DNA of 62,203 nucleotides, from NCBI GenBank assembly GCA_037447655.1, contig JBBHKE010001774.1:130352-192554 (forward strand). The letters run 5' to 3'. The position numbers and the translations under genes are program-made. This DNA is from Zygnema cylindricum (Eukaryota; Streptophyta; Zygnematophyceae; Zygnematales; Zygnemataceae). Each line of letters opens with the position of its first letter. Within the stretch, counting starts at the first letter, position 1. The notes under the pieces were generated by a model. That model was not told the origin of the DNA and ran no database searches. It saw nothing but the letters and a program-made list of their open reading frames with translations. This document shows positions 15,311 to 27,680 of the stretch, piece by piece.

Positions 15311-18300
15311 TACTTCCTCTTCCGCTCGCCCTAATTTTTGATTCTTAGTTTTTTTGTTGGTTGGTTTTTTCTTCTTGCGCTAAGTGCGTATTTCCTGGTG
15401 TTTCTCACGTTTTTGCCTCTCATTTGGTGATTTTTTTCATTGTGAAGGATTTGAAAACGCTGTAAGAAACCCTAAAACTATCCGAGAAAATGAAATTCCC
15501 TAACATACCTGAAATAGTGTGTCCTAGTACAAAAATTTCAAATCACGCTGTGTGTGTGACTGCTGGTCTGTGCTCACGTTTTTGGTTTAACAATACTGAG
15601 TCTCTCTTTGAATTTCCTCTTGTTGTTTAATACTTTTTCAGGAATTGGCCAGCAAAGGTTTGTTGCCTCAGAAAAACACTTCAGCTCCTCCACCTCCTCA
15701 AGATGAGCCGGTTTTTAAGGAGATTGTCATAAATGACGCTGAACCGGGGATCCGGTACAAGTTAACCAAGCGTGGTACTCAGGAAGAGGTAAAAACTTAT
15801 TTATGCCGCTGTAGGAATGATCAGAATAATGCTTAGCCTGTAATTATACTTATAATGATTAGCTTTTATTTGTAATGATGAGATATAACTAGAATGTTTG
15901 GCATATAATAATAATGATTAGAATGCAACTAAAGTTGCTACAAGCAGGGCATACCACATGTTATTTTGTTGAAATGTGTCATTTAAGGTTTGGACAATTG
16001 TAAATGTATACCTTTTAGGTTAGGCCATATGTGTTGAGCCTTGACTTTTTGTTGTTTAGGTTTCGTGTGTGTTTGAATCCTTGTATTCAATAGCAATAGG
16101 TTATTTTTCATTGGAATCAGTTTATAGTTTATTTGCATTATCAACTAATTTTTGGGACATTCACATGAATTGGTGTTAATTATTGTTGTAACAACTGGAA
16201 AAAATGTCGACTTAAAATGGATTTTTCCTAAACTTATCTATTTGTTTAAGAAGTGTGGTTCACACTTTCTTTTCATCCATGTTATGGTCCGTCCTCATTT
16301 ATTACAGGAGGGGGCACAATGATTTTTGCCCTTCCGCGTCAATGGGGTACAATCTAACTTTGTCTTTACTTTCATAAATGTTTGTACAAATTCCCTCTGT
16401 GTGGCAGATTCAACATAAAACTGGAGCAGTTGTGATCACAAGGTATATATAAGTTTTTCTTGGCTGGTGGACAGGTCGTACTGTTTTTTTGCAAAATTTA
16501 ACTGTTGTGAAATTGTTTTCCAGGAAAAAAAAACAGGCACTTTTCATTGCTGTTAACCGATCATGTGACAGTTCAATGGATAAAAAATGGAACTGTTGTT
16601 TTTTTTTCTCTCTCTTGCCTGTTTTTTCCTTTTTCCAGAGGGAGATACCGGGCACCCAATGAAACTGAAAAGGCGGGTGGAGAAAAACCTCTTTACCTTC
16701 ATGTGTCTTCTGGCATTAATGTGAGTGATGACGGAAACCAACAGCAAATGTTTAATCATTGACAGCTGCTCTTTGGAGCATGAGAAAAGCTGTATCTTCG
16801 GGAAAGAAACAAAAATTGTTTCACCAACTGTTTATTTTTTCTGACTAAATGAGCCAGAGCCATTGTGTGACGTTGTTTTGATCCATCTTTTTTCCTTTTT
16901 TTCCCCTTTTTTTTTCCTTTTTATCGGAACAGGTCAACGATCAGAAGGAAAAAACGAAAGCTGTCGAAGAAGCTGTAGCAATGATTGAAGAAATGTTAAA
17001 AGGAGGCTCCAGACCTGCAGCTCCAGTACGTTTCACCCTTCTCTTAAGAGTTGTAATCATGAAAGTTGTCAATTGTTGTCCACGATAAAACGGAAATTGT
17101 TGAGAGACTTGGGACTCGAAAAGGAACTTCTTGTTGGGTGGCAAGCTGGAAAAAATTAAAGAAGTTCAGAAGGATATGTGGGCAGGAAACTTCCCTCAAC
17201 CGTTTCTGTAGCATTTCTGATGTGAGATATGAGTCCAAGTGATAAAATGGTTAAGGGGATAAGGCAAAAAGCTGAAAATTGTAATATTTGGTATCAAGGC
17301 AATGTTTGAAAATTGTCCATTTTAAGGGCAACATTCGATGCAGATTTCTATTGAAAGATGGGAATTGAAAAATGGGGAAACTGGAATTAGCATGTCAAGG
17401 CAACGGTTCTTTTCTTTCGTAGACTGTGGAAGATGTCAGATTTTCAGGCATTTTTTTCGGTGTCGAAATCAGTTAGTATTATTAAATACTGCTAATTTGT
17501 AGTAGTAAAAATAATTGTAAAAATTACGCCTGTAAACATTGTAGTAGTAAAAACTTATTGAAGTATTAATTCCTACTAGTTAGGTTTGATAATGCCTGCA
17601 CTAATTGAAATAGTAGTTACTACTAATTAGAATTTGATTATGGGATCCTGCAGGCAGAGTTGTCTTGTGCAGTTTACCCTAATTTGGAGATGGCGGAACC
17701 TATGTTCAATCTTCTGGGAAAAGTTCGTGGCCCAAATGTAAGGAAGGTTGAGTGTGTTTGTGGGTCTGGAACCAATATGTTAGGCGGACCTACACTGCCC
17801 AGCAATATTAGTTTAAAGGAATTATTAGTGTACATTTGGGGTTATAATGTTTTATACTGTTGTTAACACTATTTTGTGACTGTCGGCCAGAAAAAGTCGT
17901 GACAATATTAGTGTTATTAACACTAATAGGCATGGGCGGTGTACTTTGATTAATTGTTAAATCATTGCGTTGTGCTACACCGTCATCAAAGAAAGTATCA
18001 TTGAAGCTGAATTTGAACCGATCATGATGTGGCAGTTTGCTGTCCACTCCTTTATTTAGTGGTATTAGGACTGTTTTGTCGTTTTAGGTGAAAAATATTG
18101 CATATATGAATTAGTGTTAATGATGAACGGTGTACATTGCTACATTGCTACAAGTGCATCCTAAGAAGTATCTCTTTTTTTATGGTCACTATTGCTAAGT
18201 TTTTTCTTTTATGGTCACTACTATTGGGCTTGTGGCATTTAAATTTCCTACATTGTTGACGATGCCAGAGAGCATCTAGTACTGGGCATGGATTAGGCTG

Positions 18301-18613
18301 TGACATGAGTCACATCTTTTTTTTTATTCTTCTATATGCACTTAAAGTTAATTGACTATGCTTGTGAGCGTGTTGTCTTCAAGATCTCATTTTTGTGCTG
18401 CTTTTTTTTGTCAAAGGACAGGACCAATATATCGGTCACATTTCAAAAGAAACGGGAGCAAAAGTTATTCTCAGAGGAAGAGGTTCAGGGAACCTTGAAG
18501 GCCGTGGTGCTGGTAGGTTTCTCTCTCTCTCCCCCTCTCTTGCCCTGTCTGTCTCTCTTGCTACGGGTCAGCAGCGTTTGGGCCATAATGGGCACACTCT
18601 TTAGTACATTTAT

Positions 18614-18689
<76 letters not shown>

Positions 18690-18734
18690 CTCTCTTTCTT
18701 TTCTCTCTCTCTCCCTCTCTCTCTCCCTCTCTCC

Positions 18735-18784
<50 letters not shown>

Positions 18785-21700
18785 CTCTCTGGACTTTGGT
18801 GTGGTCAGAGCTGTCAGAGCCTCTACATCTCTGGATCACATGTGTAAATGCAAAAGGATTGGAGGACGCGAGGCGTCTCGCGCAGAACTTAGTGGACACC
18901 ATTCGGTCAGACTATTATCGCCAGAGGTACAGTTTTGATGGCCTTTTTGAAACATAAATCGACATTAGTTGAGTTCGCGCTCCTCCGTTAAAATCCAGGT
19001 TCATATTCATGGCGTTTTTCAAACCAAGATTGTTATTTTTGGGAGTCCATGATCTCTTCATTGTAATATTGGAGGTAGAGATATGGCACCAATTTTGTTG
19101 TTGGACTTCCAATCTTGCCAACTGGTGTTTCTGCATTTCTACTCATATTCTTTGAAAAACAACTTCCTCAGCAATCTTTGTGGTTTAATAGGGACATTAG
19201 TCTGTGTCTTTATGTCTGTCAGCAGAAAACGAGGTAATTTTTGCACTTAGTGTTGTAGTTTTCTTATGCTAGTGGGTCATCCATGTCTGATCTTCAGATT
19301 TGTTTTCTACAAAAGGTAGGCGTTTATCGTACAATTTTCAGCATACTTCTGACATCCACCCACTTGAATTTTTGCGCTGTAAAAATTGAACCTTAGACAA
19401 CGGGTACTAAGGGGATTGAACTCTAGTCTATAAGATGTTACTTAAAACGAGCTTATCATATATATGTCCATTTTTCTTCGCAAATGTTTGAGATTGCCAC
19501 TTTATTACACTAGGTTACGGTTTCGAAGCCTGGATAAATTATTATCGCAATTGAACTTTGAACAAATTCTCTTGTATTGTTTAAATCTGTGGACCTTTGT
19601 GGACCGGCAAGATTAATAAAGTTCAACTTGAATTTTTCCTATTATTTCATTTCATAGGGGTGGTTGTTATGGTAGTATGTGAAAAACCTTCGCTGAAGAT
19701 GATCTTTTAGATGTATTGAATTTATCTGAAATTCTCATCTCATATTTCTGTCCCAATTGTTTATAGACCCCGCATCGTATTCTTATTTTCCAGTCTTCTT
19801 ACCACATTTGTACCAATTCTCTCTCGATGTTTTTGTGGAAATATACTTTCCAGTTTGGTTACAACTCGTGAAGTATGTTCTCGTTTTTATTTACATGGGG
19901 AAAATCATACTGTCCTGAATTTAAGCCTTTCATTTATACACGAAAAAGTAGTACATTTGTACATTTCAAAGGGAAGGTCATTTGGGAAAATTGCGGATTT
20001 TGCCGAACATATTTACTTGTCCATTTTTGTTATCTATCATGTGTCGATTTTGGAGGTATTTTTTGGAAAAAAAATTCACTTGGGCTGATCCCATGGTTCC
20101 CATCAATTTTCCTTTTTTTTTTTTTTTTTTGGTATAGGCAACCAGAGGGAGCCCCTCCACCTCAACCACCAGCATATATGCCAACCCCTCCTCCTCCTTC
20201 AACCACTCCTGCCCCACCCCAACCTCGTCCTCCCACTTATCCTCCTTCTTTCAATCCTCCTCCATACTATCCTCCTCAGTCTTACTCACCACAGGGATAC
20301 TCTCCCCAGCCTCCACCTACAACTGGGTATACTCCACCTCCTTCTGGGAATAACGTTCCTCCTCCTTATTCGAGAATTCCTCCCTCTCAACTAGGAGGAG
20401 ACTCCAGGCAAGTCCCTATTTAGAATTTATAGGTGATTTTGGGTGGTTGAATAATGTGAGTAATAGTCTGATAATGGATGTGGAATTTGTCTCCAAAGTG
20501 AAAGGTTTATGTTTAATTACTTTGATTTACTTATGGGTGTTGATTCCTGTCCTGGTCCAGTAGGAATTTTTTTATTTTGTTACCATTTGCTTGTAGTTTG
20601 TCAGAATTTTTGTTTCCAAACGATTCATGTATTACTACCAATTTTTTTTAATATGGGTATGTTTTGGTAAATACTCAAGTTGTTAATCATTTATCATCTC
20701 CAGTCTCCAATCACTGTAAATGTCTTTATGGGTATACAAACACAATACGTTGTAATCATGTATTTCCTTGTTTATTTCTTTAAAATATTCAAACACGATA
20801 CTTTGCAATCATGTACTTCCTTGTTTATTTCTGTGGAATATTCAAACACAGATTTTTGTCATTCAACAAACCGACGTTCTGTCATTTAGCGTTCCCAAAT
20901 GAACCTCAACTAAATATCCTTGTCAACTCCGTTGTATTAATTTATTTATTAAGGGTATTTACTTATTTTTCAGGCAAGCGGAAATACAACCTCAAATCGA
21001 AACTGACGGGTCAAATTCTATTTCAAATTGGCAACAACAGAGACCAACTTCTGAGTCAGAAATTCCCCCCCCATCACATACAAACACTGGATTAACTTCT
21101 CCTCCTCCATCTTCTCTCTCTCAAACCCCACAAACAACTTATTCTCCCTATCAAGTTCCGACCCAATATCCCCCTCAGCATCCCCCTTACAGCCAACATG
21201 GACCACCTCCTCGTTACACTCCTCCTCCTCCTCAATCCTATGGCCCTCCTCCTTCTTACCCAGCTCCCCCTCAAGGCCCGGGTCAATATGGAGGAGCCCC
21301 TCCTCCCTACTCATATGGTCAACAACCTCCTCCTAGAGGCCCTCAAAACTATCCTCCTCCTCCGCCTGTCGGTACAACTCCTACTGGACCCGGTTATGCT
21401 GCCTATGGAGGACCATATGCGAGGGTAGCTCCTAGTCGTCCCACATATATTCCCGGGTCTGGAGAAAGTTCTCTCTCTCATGGAACTCAGGAGGAGGAGG
21501 AGGAGGAGGAGGAGGAGGAGTAGCAGGAGGAGGAGGAGGAAGCGGTCCCAACCGATCTCAAGGAGCTGAGCAACAACAGCCTCAACGTCGGCGTTTTCAG
21601 GAATTTGTGGAGCGTAATGATGAGGTGTGATTTATTGAAAATTTTACGCAGAATTTTACCTATATTGATGCATTTATTTTTGTCAAAGTGTTAAGCCAAG

Positions 21701-24572
21701 CACTTTCCAAATTCGAACCAACTTTTTGGGCTTCACAGTGATGGTTTATAAGTCTCAAAGAATTAGATTTGCTTTGCTGGACGAGCTTGGGTTTTGAGCT
21801 ATTTCTATGGAACTCTTTTTTTTCTTTCAAGAATTTGTTGCAAGTTATGCGTTTCTCACAATGTGTGTGGTAACGCATTATATCAGTTAGAATTTAAACT
21901 GTCTATCACGGTAGTTATACCGTAGTTAACTGTCTCTCTTTTTTTAATTATTGCATAAACCTGTGTAACACTAATTTTATGTATCACATAGTGAGCACAG
22001 TATCTGCTTTGTTGATCTCCAATCTAGACTCTTGTGAAACTCACACTCCAGTTTTTTTTTGTAGTTACACCAGTAATGTTGAGGTGTTTTCTGAGACTTT
22101 TTTTATGGAATTTCTTATGGTATCGCTGGACTTTATTTATGAGGTTTAGTATGCCTCTAATTTGTCTTTACTAATATCGATTAACGTGAATGATGTTTTT
22201 GGTTCACAAAGTTCTGTATTTGATTGCATAATTCTCCCGTTTTCTTGTAATATCACCAATTGAAGGCAAGACCCTGAGATTCTGATTGTTCGTTTCAATT
22301 GAAAATAAGGGTTCCATGTCCAATTGAGACAACTGAACTTTGTAAGCCAAAAGTAGCAATCGTTGGTGTGGTTTTGCACAGTACGAACTCGTTTTTGTCC
22401 ATTTAAACCCCACTTTATGGAACTTATAGCTTATAAACCTTATGGGATTTAGTCCGTTCCTTGCTATAGGATACATGAAATGAAATGCACCATCTTGTAT
22501 GAATTTTTTAACCCTAATTGTGGTGGTGTGGTAGTAGTGATCTCCACACTTGAAGAAACACATGTGCATGCATACCCACACACAGAGAAACACAAAGACA
22601 GACTAAAAAACGAAAAAAAAAGTAGTGGTAGTCGTCTTCTTCGCTAACGAGACTCTGTGGTTTGCCAGGTATGATGCCATCGCTGAGCTGGCATCCAATT
22701 GCGCGCTGACAAGTGACGGGAAGCAAAACCCATTTAGTGCTTTTAGGGATCCTCATTCATGGCAATTGTGGGCCATTTTTATATTTTGGCATATGGCTGA
22801 AGCTCTGACTCGGGGGAAACACGTGCTTGTAGTGGGAGACAGTGCAGAGATAAAGGAATCTGGTTGTGGTCTTTTTTCGCGTTATGGGAGAGTTGCAACT
22901 TTTATGCAAAGACTGAGAAAGCATTTTAACGGCCGTTGTTGGATTTTGTCGTCTTTTCTTTCTCTCTTTTCTTTTGTTTTTTGTTTTTGTTTCGTTTTTT
23001 ATGTGTCGACTCTGGGCTTAATGCAAAAAAGAGGGAAGTCAAACCTGACTGACTGACTGGCTGACCTCTTTTTGATTTTCGTCAACCAAGAGTAGTTGTG
23101 TGATTTTATAAAATTAGGTTGGTGATTTGGTATTGATACTTTATATCGTCAAAAGCATACATGGTGTATTCTTGCTTTCTCTGTCTCCCTCACTTTCTCC
23201 CTCTCCCTCTCTTTTTCTCCTTCCCTCTCCTTCTCCCTTCTCTCTCTCTCTCTGACCTTGTATATGGCTGATGGTGACTGTCACTCTCAGGATTCTTGGA
23301 GAGGAGAAAGTAAGTCCTAGCCTCTTCTGTAAAATAAAGAAAGTATAAAGAAAAAGAATACGAAGGAGAAGATTGTCTTTTAAACGTCAAGTTGAACGTC
23401 GGAGTCGTTTTCTTGGTCATTTTTTCCCTGTGTGTATCACAATTCTTAGTTTTTTTTCTGACCGTGGGTTTCGCTGCCTGCCCTTGTATACTGTGGCTCG
23501 GGCTTTGCGTCTTCTTTTCGGGAGGGTGGATTGGGATATGGGTTTTGGGTTTTGGGGTTTTTGGTGTTTTGGGGTTTTTTCTTGGGATTTTTGGGTGTGG
23601 GGAGAGGGATATGTGTTTTGGAGAGGCATGATTTCCATGCAGGCCCCAATGGTACGTCCTATTAATATTCCTCCCCAACCTCCACAATTTCCCGAGAATC
23701 CAAAAAACAGTCAGTTTGTGACCTCTACCTCTACCTCTACCTCTACCCCTCCTCCCCGTGGGACGAATCCCTTACCTCCTCCCCAATTTCTACAAAGTCG
23801 AGGCCTTCCCTATGACAGTTCCGGTGCGTTAGAGCCTTTCCTTTAAAGAAAGGGTAAGGAAGTTTTTGTCTGGACTTGCATGAATCTTGAATTTTCCGAA
23901 AGTTCTGAAATGTCTTTGGGAGATACTATTTCGTTGTCTATTTTCGTGGTTGGTTAATTCGATACTTTGGTTTGAATGGGACTTTGGATTCGAGAAATCT
24001 CGATAGTTTACTCCAATTTATGTGTCTAGGAAGCCCTAAATGTGTGAAGGTATTAATAGTGATTTAAGGAGATGATGTTCCCAACATGGAGGAATGAAGA
24101 CCATCCTAAAGCGTTTTTTTTTATTTTCTTGTCCATATGTGTTGAACTTCAACCGTATATAGATTCTAAATTTGATTGATTTTGTCCTTTAGTGTTTAAA
24201 TTTGATTGATTTCCGTCCACAATCTGTCCTCGCGAAATTTGGTATTGAAGTGGACTAGAGTGCCAAACAACTTTACTATGCTGTCAAATAGATTATTAAA
24301 CTGTGAAATTAATTACTGAACTGTCAAATTAATTACTGTACTTTCAAATAGATTACTAAACTGTGAAATTAATTACTAAAAACTGTCAAAAGAAATTACT
24401 ATACTTTCAAATAGGATTACCATTGCCGTTGTTAATCGCACACCTCACATCCTCTTCTGGCGGGTTTTCCATCATAGGATCAATTTCCGGCGGAAATGTT
24501 CAACTTGTGGATTATGGGGAAGAAGAGGAAGATGGTTCTCGGGGAGCGAAGGGTGGGGCTTTTGTTTCTTAA
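14798..24572 (+). CDS. RIK: RIK/KHDC4-type KH-domain RNA-binding protein
   Basis: Family: plant RIK (partner of the leaf regulator RS2/AS1) and animal KHDC4/BLOM7, nuclear KH proteins linked to RNA processing. Exons: a first exon from ATG 14798 (its end is unclear), 14983-15250, 15642-15788, 16408-16442, 16639-16720, 16933-17025, 17654-17737, 18422-18512, 18809-18926, 20138-20407, 20974-21624, 23643-23823 or -23853, 24478-24572. Phases agree at every junction except inside 20974-21624. Seen: KKRKWDQPAEG near the N-terminus, a Met/Gly-rich stretch, then a first KH-like unit (EIVINDAEPGIRYKLTKRG to EEMLKGG), a second KH unit (GKVRGPNDQYIGHISKETGA, RGRGSGNLEGRG, EPLHLWITCVNAKGLEDARR), a long Pro/Tyr/Gln-rich region, QRRRFQEFVERND, and the family tail VQLVDYGEEEEDG. 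The intron 20408-20973 is GC-AG. The N-terminal exon and the two problem spots (see findings) are the weak points. Confidence 0.85.
14867..14982 (+). repeat. Pyrimidine tract ending at a splice acceptor
   Basis: ctcctcc/ctccctcc repeats run up to the acceptor ctgcag (ends 14982) of the exon carrying KKRKWDQ. No convincing phase-compatible GT donor was found just upstream, so the first exon's 3' border is open. Confidence 0.7.
17791..17943. mobile_element. Short MITE in a RIK intron
   Basis: 153 bp: TACACTGCCC at the left and GGGCGGTGTA at the right. Internal aacactattttgtgac and gtcgtgacaatattagtgtt are shared with the elements at 29747-29949 and 57993-58181. A sub-type of the TACACCG family. 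Confidence 0.7.
18513..18808 (+). repeat. (CT)n-dominated whole intron
   Basis: The intron between two exons of the second KH unit is mostly (CT)n, including a near-perfect run from about 18619 to 18790, ending in the acceptor tggtcag. The donor is g|gtaggt. Confidence 0.85.
20408..20973 (+). other. GC-AG intron of the RIK-like gene
   Basis: The exon ends actccag and the intron starts gcaagt, the usual context of a GC donor. It resumes after tttttcag with a G that completes AG|G (Arg). Both flanking exons stay in frame. No GT donor near the exon end gives the right phase. Confidence 0.75.
24266..24418. repeat. AT-rich minisatellite in the last RIK intron
   Basis: Imperfect ~21-nt units built on aattactaaactgtcaaatt, about seven copies, shortly before the last exon. 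Confidence 0.7.
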
Positions 24573-25637
24573 TCGCCCATATATTATGAAGTGTGCTAAT
24601 ACCGGAGTTTGTCGTCTTTTTGTGGTTTTCACGTCCCCCCCCCCCCCCCCCCCCCTCTTTTTTTCTTTTCGTGGTGGCTAACTCTGGTGAATTTAGCTGC
24701 CTGTTTTTCCTCGTTTTGATAATTTTACTACACTCGCAAAAGTTTTGAATGACGTGGAAAAGTGAAGGTTTTTTGTGCTCCGAAAATAACGGTTCTGATA
24801 GGTTGGACAATTACCAAACTTTGGCATAGTTTTTAGTTGAATTCAAGTTTTTATGTTATAGTTTTTTTCGATGTTTTTACTCATCTTACAATCGGTTAGG
24901 TAAATTTAGTCATTACTGGGTGGTGAATATAGGCAATTGCAAGATCCTGGACGTGTTCAAGCTTTGCCAATTTTGTGGAAGTTCTCTCCCTCTCTCTGGG
25001 TGGGTTTCTTAATTTCTATCTTCAACTGAAACTCTTCAACTGAGGTTGTTATCTGGTGCAATTTCATTTTGCCGGAAAAAAAAACGGAGAAAATGTTAGA
25101 TGATAGGATGTTATAATCAACTTCGCAAGTGTACCTTATAATGAGATTGTTGTCAAGCGTATTTTATTTGGCGTATCCTTTTTGAGAACTACATGAAACT
25201 GACACCTCTCTCATTTCTCTGAAACTCTTTGCGATCTTTTATGTTTCATCCCCAACTAATTTTTTCTGCAATACTGATCTTTGCAATTTTTTGAGCTTGC
25301 AATTTTGCTCGTTTTGACTGTTGCTAGATAGAACTGCTTTTGAAACTGTTTTCGTCCATTAAGTCTACAAGCTATCTTGTGAGTCTACTTCCATTTCACC
25401 CCTTTTTTCACTCATGTATAGAGAGCGTTTTCTAAGACTTTTCAATTCAGTTAGTTACCATATGAATTCGTGTAAGTTGTGGAAACTCTATACATTCGTA
25501 GAGCACTTTTGAAAGTCTGCTCATAGCCACTTCAAGAAGAATTTTGAGCTTCATGAGCCTTAACAAGCGCAAATGTAAATAAAATCTTGTGGATTTAGAG
25601 AGTTAATAGAGTGTCCTTGGCCCCTTTTGTCCATGAA
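24573..25637. other. Intergenic, no gene recognised
   Basis: AT-rich sequence after the RIK stop codon. It has a run of about 20 C at 24636-24655 just downstream of the stop, and no convincing coding region. Probably 3' UTR followed by spacer. Confidence 0.5.
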
Positions 25638-25640
25638 TAA

Positions 25641-26633
25641 GGGTACTTTCGCATGTTCTAAAGTTAGTTATTTTCTATCGTTTTCCTCCACAACTTGAAA
25701 AAACAAAAAATTCTGCAGTTGTACCAAAAAATTGAAATTACCACTGTACAAGTTGCGTTACCTTGAAACTTTATGTGTACTGCAATTTGTTTTCTAACGC
25801 AATGCAATTTATCGTCTAACGCATTTCGACCCACTTTCGCGTCCTTCCAGCTAATGTTCAAATTTTTATAAAATCAGAGGTGATTTTATGTAAAGTTCCA
25901 TGAGGCGAGCGAATAGGCAGATGCTATCGCACGTGTCGTAAGTTTTTGACAATTTTTGTGCGCGGAGTACCAAAAAAATAACCCACTGCACATTTACAGC
26001 CTGTGCGTGACTTTTTTCCATGCCCTTTTGCACGTTTACAGCGTGTGCGTGACTTTTTTCCGTGCCCTTTTTCCCGCGCAGAGGCCGTGGAGGGGGTCTC
26101 GACCAACGGACCCCATTTCGCATAAGCGAAGTCCGTGAAAGCGCCTCTCTCTTTCCCTCTCCCACTACCGCGTCTATCTCACAATTCTTGCAATGAAAAA
26201 CGTCAATAATGGCATCAAGTGAAAGATATCTAGAAACGATTTCTTTTGACTATCTTTGGGCGTATTTTGATAGCAAGTAGAGTGAGAAAAGACAAAAAAA
26301 CAAAATCGGGAAACCATGGCGGAAAGTTTTAGAATTTGTGACGTATACGCTGTCATAATTTGAGCGTGACGTCAAAATGTCACAAACCCTCAACATCTAC
26401 AATGTCACAAGTAGCTAAACGTCTACAACCGTCGCTATTTTGTAAACGTCATCAATTCTCGCGAGTTTTGTAGTCGTCTACAACCGTCACAAATTACACC
26501 CACGTCTACATCCGTCACAATCTAAAGTAACGATTTCATTTATTTACATACGAATGCTTTGAAAGTAGTACGGAGAATCTTCGCTAAAAACAAAGTTACA
26601 AGACTAAAGTTTCGGTTACATGCGAAAGTACCC
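25641..26633. mobile_element. Harbinger-type MITE with TAA target duplication
   Basis: 993 bp bounded by GGGTACTTTCGCATGT and its inverted copy ACATGCGAAAGTACCC. TAA is duplicated on both sides (25638-25640, 26634-26636). About 1 kb is shared with 56262-57224. No transposase frame; the interior includes repeated cgtctacaaccgtc and gacgtcaaaatgtcac motifs. Confidence 0.85.
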
Positions 26634-26698
26634 TAAGTATCTTCGACCAGTACAAAGGAATCAACCTAAAGGATTTAGGCTGACTTTATCAAAAAGTG

Positions 26699-27027
26699 CG
26701 ATGATAGACCATTTGAGTCCATGAGGACGAAAGGAGGCAGCGATGCAAGAATTGAAAAACTACACGCGGAGGGAACAAAACAAAAAGGATAAGCAAGGCA
26801 AAAGCCGCAAAATCATTGAAAATACATGAAATGGCAGTGAACCGCAAACATCCAAAGAAGAGGAACCAATAACTTGAACACATATCTTAGCAGTTTTAGG
26901 AACGTCATCCCGTCACTTCTTTGATATTGACACGTGTCACCAATTTTGACAAATTGAGCCACGTCAAAGTCAGTTTTGGCCGTGCCATCCCTTTTGTACC
27001 CCCGGACTCAATGGTAAACCATCGTGC
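26699..27027. mobile_element. GATGGT-family inverted-repeat element
   Basis: Left end gatgatagaccatttgagtc; the complement of the right end is gatggtttaccattgagtcc. The interior shares gaaaaactacacgcggaggg with copies at 29960 and 31133, and shares its right part (ggccgtgccatcccttttgt) with about 31908-31930. Non-coding. Confidence 0.55.
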
Positions 27028-27248
27028 TTTTTATTTTATTCAGTTGTTTTTTACTTTTTACTAATTCAAGGGTCCGTCAACTTTATCTACCTGCAAAGAA
27101 GACGGGGACTTTTATGAGCAGACACAATCAATCCAACGGCAAAGGAAGACAAGGAGAAAACACACTACATATAGCAGTAGTCATAATCGTGTTTGAAACA
27201 GATCGTCCCGCTCCCATGGGAGCAACGAGAAAAATGGACACCATCCAC

Positions 27249-27672
27249 TAGTGTTTCTGTATCGGCAAGAAATTTACCGCGATAACACCGATACCGGTAG
27301 TTATCAGTTATCGAACGGTTAGGGGTCTTGATATATCGCTCCAAGACCAACAAATTCCTTATCGGCGATAAGTGGAAAAAATATAGTAGGCTATTTCATA
27401 GTACTTTATAATGTACTGTGTTATATTTTCACTATATATAGCGTGGCATGCCACGTGTAACAACCTGTTCAGTTCTCTGTGTAACGGAATAACGATGTCC
27501 AGTAAGACTGAATAAACCGTATAATTATCGCCGATAGTTATCGGTACCAGTGTTATCGCGATAAAAAACCGATATTAAGTGTCGATACATCGTTCTAATA
27601 TATTGATTATCGGCAAAGCCAAAAAAAGGTACAAATCTATTATCGGCAAAACCCTGCCGATACACAACACTA
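27249..27672. mobile_element. hAT-type MITE
   Basis: 424 bp, TAGTGTTTCTGTATCGG at the left and CCGATACACAACACTA at the right. The flanking 8-mers ccatccac and ccatccag differ only in the last base. Clearly homologous to 11349-11818 along its length. Confidence 0.8.
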
Positions 27673-27680
27673 CCATCCAG

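Noticed and set aside
18561-18902. Arg/Glu-rich 113-codon minus-strand frame
   Set aside because: Translation of the (GA) strand of a microsatellite.
22625-23056. 143-codon open frame in a RIK intron, starting after a ttgccag acceptor-like site
   Set aside because: No resemblance to the family, and phase 0 to phase 0 joining of 21624 with 23643 leaves no need for it.
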